Part shown: positions 60,401-64,000 of the stretch, one piece after another
Numbering within the stretch: position 1 is the stretch's first letter
Layout of the letters: every line of letters starts with the position of its first letter
Assembly: GCA_947561585.1 (NCBI GenBank)
Contig: CANNZV010000338.1
Location: forward strand, 124,024 to 188,023
Reading direction: 5' to 3'
Source: Caprella mutica
Lineage: Eukaryota > Arthropoda > Malacostraca > Amphipoda > Caprellidae
DNA length: 64,000 nucleotides
Position numbers and translations under genes: made by a program
The notes under the pieces: generated by a model
Database searches by the model: none
Seen by the model: only the letters and a program-made list of their open reading frames with translations
Told to the model about the DNA's origin: nothing

Positions 60401-62990
60401 GTCAACCTGCCTGATTACTACCAGATATTTTAAGAATATGATTACTGAAGCCACTAGCTATCATAGCGAAACATATATTAAAGAATATGATAACTAAAAC
60501 CATCAGCTGTCATTAGTAAAACTAAAACAGATATTTCGAGATTTGAAAGCAGAAACCACTACGTAGAAGTAAGCAAGTTACTTATAATAAGGACTGTATA
60601 CTGTATAGCGTACTCACCAAAGAATAACTTTGATCTGTTCTATTCACCTAACTAAAAGAAACTGTCGTATATTTAATATTCATTAATTAAATACAAGAAA
60701 AGATGAAATGAATTAATAACACGTAATTGTAATATTTAAACAACAGTAAATATTTAGAATCTTCATCACAGTGACTCTTTTCTCTGATAGTACATCATCA
60801 CAGTGACTCTTTTCTCTGATAGTACATCATCACAGTGACTCTTTTCTCTGATAGTACATCATCACAGTGACTCTTTTCTCTAATAGTACATCATCACAGT
60901 GACTCTTTTCTCTGATAGTACATCATCACAGTGACTCTTTTCTCTAATAGTACATCATCACAGTGACTCTTTTAGATTTCAAATTTAGCAAAATATACAA
61001 TTTAGAAAAATTATTTGAGGTATAAAAGCTACTAATCTGAAATATTTAATTGCAATGCCTGGTTTCCTATTAATAATAGTAACAATAAACTAAAACTGTT
61101 ATCAATAATACCAAACAATTTTCAGACCACCTACGAAAACGTTATCTTAAAGAATAGTATTAAACGATCAATTCTAATAATTCATTTTTCTAGTCAATAA
61201 TTAGGATTTAAGTTATATTCTAATTCCTCCTTAATTATGAGACAAGATCTATCAATTAGGTTAGATAACGTTTTCCCATACATAATTTGCACCACCCATC
61301 ACTGTATAATAATAAACACTGGGGACTTTTATCTGAAAATTGAATGTTTTAGTATTCAAAACACACACCTTCCTAGCGACAAATTTATATAATCGTTAAT
61401 AAATAACGTGCCACACACGATTAACGAGCACATCGCTATATAATTAGAAGTTCGATTTTTAAGCGATAAGTAGCAAAGACTTTGTACACGTGCTCTTAAA
61501 TCTCCTGATGAGAGATCCAACCGAAGTAGTGAAGAAAACATTGTATTGCGGCCACACACACTTAACATAAAAACTAGCTATAACTCATCCCTGAACATCC
61601 TCTATTTGTTGCATGCTACCGATCCAACAACATCTTCCATCCAGCTACTTGTATAGATCACCCGTAAATAAGTAAAAACTACTTAAACGATCATCTATGA
61701 CTTTTTGGTTATCAAATTTTGTAGCTACTCCAAAATAGTCAAAAGAAACTTAAATTATGCTTCACTTATTTTCTGTTAAACAACCAAGATGAAGTTAATA
61801 TTTGAATTTCTGAAGAAATCTTAAAGGATTTGAATTCGAGTTCCTCGATGTTAAATATATATATGTATTAACTCTACCTAATTTATAGAAAGCATGCATG
61901 TTCTAGTTCTAAAATTGCATGCCGCAAAAAAGTTAAAAATGTAGCTATAAATTTTGAGCAGCTGAGCAGATCACAATCTTTAGCCACAATTCATGCATCA
62001 GAAATAAAAGAATGGCTCCTCTACAATTTCATTTGCTAGAAATAAACAATTTCGAGTTTCGTAAATACAGGGAGAATTGTTTATGTTTGTGTTATTAAAT
62101 AGTCTGAGGAATAATGCAAGCACAAACTGCTTTTGAACAATCATTAAGTTTCCAAGTCTAGAACAAAAAACTTTGATCTTGAAAGATTATATAAGATTTG
62201 AAACCTATTTTCAGCATGATTTATTGTTGCTTTTATGCCTTCCATCTGCCAATAATGATAAATAGGTAACCATCTTTGAACTAGGTAATGAGTTTGAAGA
62301 ACCAGGTCAAAGACAATACAAATTATAGAGTGCATTTTCATATAAGGAAAATAGTCTTAGAATCTAAAACAGAAAATATTTTCAATGAATGAAGCTTATA
62401 AAATAGCTTAGGGATGAATTTAAAGTTTCCATGTTTTGCTAAAGTATTGACACTTACCCTCCGTCATGTCGGTAGTTCGGATCGTACACGATGGTTTGGC
62501 CCGTCACTCCATCTTCAACTCCATGGATCTCCAGCATGGTATTAGTGGCCGAAGTCAAGTGAGACTCGTAGAGGGTAGTGACAGGGATGTGACCCTGCTG
62601 TCCTCCATTGTGAGACCTCCAAGTCACATTTACGTTGCCAAGACCAGCGATGGAACCGTCGATGATGGTTGGGTTAGAATCGTTTCCGGAAAGTTCTACG
62701 AGAGCAGAATTCTGCGACTGGTTGAGTTGAAGATGCCGCGGCTGGCCATGGTTCAGATTTCCATGGTGATGACCATGGTCTTCATGAGCTGGTGCTGATA
62801 TGAACTGCACTTGGAGCTGCTGGGTGCCCAGCTGGGCAGCAGCTGCTGCTAGGTGGCTCTCGTTGAGGTCTTCTCCTCCCGTAGTGATATGGATCTGCTG
62901 CGGCTCATGAAGTACCGTGGCAGATGAAGATGGCACCAAAGTAGCACTCACACCGGAGTCAGTCTCCATTGGGGTTTCTACTGAGTGCAA
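33352..62990 (-). CDS. grh: Grainyhead transcription factor (CP2 family), 5'-partial, 13 coding exons
   Basis: Sequence-specific transcription factor of epithelial and neural development, binding AACCGGTT-like sites as a dimer in the nucleus (family knowledge). The 13 exons listed separately have GT..AG borders and agreeing phases and total 3036 nt (1011 residues plus stop). Seen: a Gln/His/Asn-rich N-terminal region; [13 protein letters not shown], matching insect Grh KREPEDL; a CP2 DNA-binding domain about residues 478-715 with [68 protein letters not shown], and [18 protein letters not shown]; and a C-terminal dimerisation fold about 905-1011 ([34 protein letters not shown]). DNA-binding blocks are near-identical to other Grh proteins. 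The N-terminus and promoter are beyond 64000. Confidence 0.95.
33595..33653 (-). CDS. grh: grh coding exon l
   Basis: 59 nt; acceptor TTAATATTTCCAG, donor [30 protein letters not shown], the helix and turn of the ubiquitin-like dimerisation fold. Confidence 0.92.
33756..33978 (-). CDS. grh: grh coding exon k (start of dimerisation domain)
   Basis: Acceptor TTCTTCACAG, donor [32 protein letters not shown], then [35 protein letters not shown], aligning with the PLHVVPPTT.GL..AI pattern of Grh. Confidence 0.92.
34267..34683 (-). CDS. grh: grh coding exon j (S/T/P-rich, phase-symmetric)
   Basis: 417 nt (139 codons' worth); acceptor GTTTTTTTCTTCAG, donor TTCAT/GTAAGA. Starts [20 protein letters not shown]; low-complexity Ser/Thr/Pro/Asn/His between the DNA-binding and dimerisation domains. 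Both borders split a codon the same way, so the exon can be skipped without a frameshift. Confidence 0.87.
34684..35271. other. grh intron between exons i and j
   Basis: 588 bp, AT-rich, nothing recognised. Confidence 0.6.
35272..35330 (-). CDS. grh: grh coding exon i (small linker exon)
   Basis: 59 nt; acceptor ATTTCTTTTACAG, donor [30 protein letters not shown]. It was found because exons h and j do not join in phase; this exon repairs the phase exactly. Confidence 0.85.
35411..35581 (-). CDS. grh: grh coding exon h
   Basis: Acceptor TTTCTTTCAG, donor GAAGAC/GTAAGT, 57 whole codons. [20 protein letters not shown] continues the DNA-contacting basic segment; [16 protein letters not shown] matches the end of the domain. 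Confidence 0.96.
35680..35841 (-). CDS. grh: grh coding exon g
   Basis: Acceptor TTTTAATTCTAG, donor GATAAG/GTAAAT, 54 whole codons. [20 protein letters not shown] and [20 protein letters not shown], core of the CP2 fold. Confidence 0.96.
35842..38129. other. grh intron between exons f and g (2.3 kb)
   Basis: AT-rich. Contains a 34-bp direct duplication at about 35930-35985 (ATGTTACAAATTATATAATT), a three-unit ~25-bp repeat at about 36789-36860 (TATCTAATTAATTGCCTAA) and a hairpin at about 36980-37035 (ATGATGGAGCCATAGAA / TTCTATGACTCCACCAT). No gene seen. Confidence 0.6.
38130..38224 (-). CDS. grh: grh coding exon f
   Basis: Acceptor TCTTCTTCCACAG, donor [32 protein letters not shown] then [12 protein letters not shown]. 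Confidence 0.95.
38225..42379. other. grh intron between exons e and f (4.2 kb)
   Basis: Mostly unique-looking AT-rich sequence with more mixed base composition than the GON4L introns. No mobile element, gene or tandem repeat recognised. Confidence 0.55.
42380..42491 (-). CDS. grh: grh coding exon e
   Basis: Acceptor TTTTTTGTTTGCAG, donor [30 protein letters not shown] and [17 protein letters not shown], a strongly conserved block of the DNA-binding domain. Confidence 0.95.
42492..47954. other. grh intron between exons d and e (5.5 kb)
   Basis: No gene recognised; open frames here lack family features. The exon-d-proximal end carries a pogo-like MITE (47625-47835) flanked by copies of GTAACTTTACCWGGTTGTA (about 47602, inverted 47857, 47910). 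Confidence 0.6.
47625..47835. mobile_element. pogo-like MITE in grh intron
   Basis: 211 bp with TA on both sides. Left CAGCAGAACTCCTATATAGT, right ACTATAGAGGAGTTCGACTG, imperfect inverted repeats. The right subterminal motif TTCACTATAGAGGAG is duplicated. CAGYRGAAYTCC ends suggest a pogo/Tigger type. Confidence 0.72.
47955..48120 (-). CDS. grh: grh coding exon d (start of CP2 DNA-binding domain)
   Basis: Acceptor TTTTTGCCTTTAG, donor [32 protein letters not shown] and [20 protein letters not shown] are hallmark Grainyhead sequences. Confidence 0.95.
48121..50711. other. grh intron between exons c and d (2.6 kb)
   Basis: AT-rich intron; no gene, transposon or tandem array recognised. Confidence 0.55.
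50712..50956 (-). CDS. grh: grh coding exon c
   Basis: Acceptor TTTTTTCTCTACAG, donor [32 protein letters not shown] ... [20 protein letters not shown]. Asn/Thr/Pro-rich linker leading into the DNA-binding domain. Confidence 0.9.
54796..54974. mobile_element. pogo-like MITE, diverged copy
   Basis: Right end TTCACTATAGAGGAATTCTA then CTG/TA; left end CAGAACTAAGCCGAATAGTG is degraded. Shares the interior GGCTGACTAAAGAAATTTGT then TCACTATATGGGGTA with the copies at 29189 and 47625. Confidence 0.65.
56371..56614. repeat. 12-bp tandem repeat (about 20 units)
   Basis: Units GAACYRAAGTTT (GAACCAAAGTTT, GAACTGAAGTTT, GAACTAAAGTTT, GAACCGAAGTTT) arranged in blocks. The 12-bp period gives open frames in several readings, including a repeated VQT protein frame on the - strand, which is not a gene. 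Confidence 0.93.
57377..58028 (-). CDS. grh: grh coding exon b (KREPEDL motif)
   Basis: Acceptor TTTTTACCTACAG, donor CCCCAG/GTGAGT. Begins [20 protein letters not shown] then [11 protein letters not shown], a motif shared with Drosophila Grh. The rest is Ser/Thr/Tyr/Pro-rich ([20 protein letters not shown]) and ends [12 protein letters not shown]. Confidence 0.92.
58029..62457. other. grh intron between exons a and b (4.4 kb)
   Basis: Holds loosely repeated CCAAAATTACGCAATC segments at about 58625-58770 and a 32-bp tandem array (60764-60974). 59200-60250 is very AT-rich. No gene recognised. Confidence 0.6.
60764..60974. repeat. 32-bp tandem repeat (7 units, last partial)
   Basis: Near-identical units starting CATCACAGTGACTCTTTTCT at 60764, 60796, 60828, 60860, 60892, 60924 and 60956. 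Only a G/A change (CTGATAG/CTAATAG) varies. Such homogeneity implies recent expansion. Confidence 0.95.
62458..62990 (-). CDS. grh: grh coding exon a (N-terminal activation region)
   Basis: Acceptor TTATTCTTTTCAG, donor GGAGG/GTAAGT. Starts in phase 0 as [19 protein letters not shown]; no ATG at the border, so an upstream exon is needed. Rich in Gln, His and Asn ([19 protein letters not shown]), as in the activation region of insect Grh. Confidence 0.88.
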
Positions 62991-64000
62991 CTGAAAAGAA
63001 TAAAAAATTTACATCAGTTTATTTATTACGATAAAACATTTAAAAACAAACTCATGATTTTATTTTAGACGAAATTTTTTTACAAAAAGACATCGAGTTT
63101 CAATTTTTTTGGAAAACTATTCTTGAGATAAACATTCGAAATATAAATCCTGTTAAGAATTTCAATATTCCTCCAGGATTTAGGAACACGATTCCCTCTG
63201 TCGAATGCAGGTAGTCTAAGCTGCATCGACAAATGAGCGCATAATGTGCATGTCTGCGGGTCTTTTTTCTCAATGCGCTTCTATCCCACGGGCCTGAAAG
63301 AGTTTGCAAAAAGTGCATAGCGAGGAGCAGGAATGCACCGGTAGTGCATTCTTTGCAATATGCAGCAATGCAACCAGATGAAAAAATCAAAAGGAAAAAA
63401 GATAAAGAAAAAAAGAGTAGCGTGTTAGGTTAATAGAGGAAATGAAAAAATATATGGAATAGCCAATCAATATTGATGTTGATTTGATGTGTGCATATAG
63501 GATTGTAATATATGATATACCTGCATTTATTTACATTTATTTTAAATTTCATTTTACAAATGAAATTAAAAACTAAACGAAAAATCTAAAATTAAATGCA
63601 AGTATATAAATATTAAATAAAATGTACGAAAATTATACTAAAATGACAAGATGTAATAAATATAAATAATATTCTGAGAAGCAGTCTATTTAAAAAAGCT
63701 GTTATGAATTAAAATAGTGCAAAATAAAGTATTACATCATATAATTGACTATGTTCATGTTACAAAACAGTTGCATGCCGGATTATCGCGGTACAGTACA
63801 TCAGTCCGGTAAATCGAGTGTTTTGGCTGAATGCACCGATTGCAACTCTTCTTTCACGCCAGAAAAAGAGCCACAATAAACCACACAAAAAGACGCGAAA
63901 AAACGACGCTTTTTATTTGACCTCTCGCAAGAGTTTTGCTGCGTATTTTTTGTCTTCTTTAAAAATCGGAAGAAAGCGTCAGCATCGATTGAGTTGAGGT
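62991..64000. other. 5' side of grh exon a, intron or upstream region
   Basis: The acceptor at 62991 requires an exon further right, beyond the window or unrecognised within it. Two stretches are less AT-rich than the rest: about 63170-63375, with many TGCA words and an ACCGGT (on CACCGGTAGTGC), and about 63760-64000 with GCCGGATTATCGCGG. They may be regulatory or untranslated exon sequence; I could not decide. Confidence 0.4.

Noticed and set aside
60764..60974. CRISPR-like array of 32-bp repeats
   Set aside because: The units are contiguous with no spacers and the context is a eukaryotic intron.
1..64000. tRNA, rRNA or microRNA genes
   Set aside because: I looked for cloverleaf A/B boxes and clear miRNA-like hairpins outside MITEs and saw none convincing; a covariance-model scan could still find one.

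Overview
The window is eukaryotic nuclear DNA from an arthropod, most likely an insect. It is AT-rich, has long spliceosomal introns, and carries two conserved animal genes that converge tail to tail. A hemipteran would fit the AT content, intron size and transposon load, but the sequence alone does not settle the order. I found no bacterial gene, CRISPR array, operon or RNA gene.

Left gene (+ strand, 1 to 29833): a GON-4-like / YARP homologue (Drosophila muscle wasted, mute), a nuclear transcriptional and chromatin co-regulator. Its 5' end lies outside the window. I reconstructed 19 exons with GT..AG borders whose phases all agree; they sum to 7386 nt (2461 residues plus stop). The product runs from a basic/acidic N-terminal part through a GON4L core (exons 5-12), a 3.2-kb low-complexity exon ending in a PAH-like helical region, and a Cys/His cluster, to a C-terminal SANT/Myb-like domain. 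Two introns carry minisatellites sitting directly at the 5' splice site. The 6.6-kb intron 12 is a graveyard of nested DNA transposons. Intron 16 holds an almost intact 5.56-kb RNase H-bearing LINE with an 11-bp target-site duplication.

Intergenic region (29834-33351): about 3.5 kb with the GON4L 3' UTR and four short inverted-repeat elements, three of one family.

Right gene (- strand, 62990 down to 33352): grainyhead (grh), the CP2-family epithelial transcription factor. Thirteen coding exons with consistent phases give 3036 nt (1011 residues plus stop); the N-terminus lies beyond 64000. The protein has a Q/H/N-rich activation region, the KREPEDL motif, the full CP2 DNA-binding domain and the C-terminal ubiquitin-like dimerisation domain. 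One 417-nt S/T/P-rich exon is phase-symmetric and could be a cassette. Its introns are large (up to 6.4 kb), hold few transposons, and contain two short tandem arrays and pogo-like MITEs.

The two genes have no evident functional link beyond sharing a 3' intergenic region. I see no clearly novel biological system. The most unusual signals are splice-donor-linked minisatellites (one with unit length growing along the array), a strong enrichment of the palindrome TAGCTA in GON4L introns that is absent in grh introns, and arrays of inverted motifs inside a piggyBac-like element.
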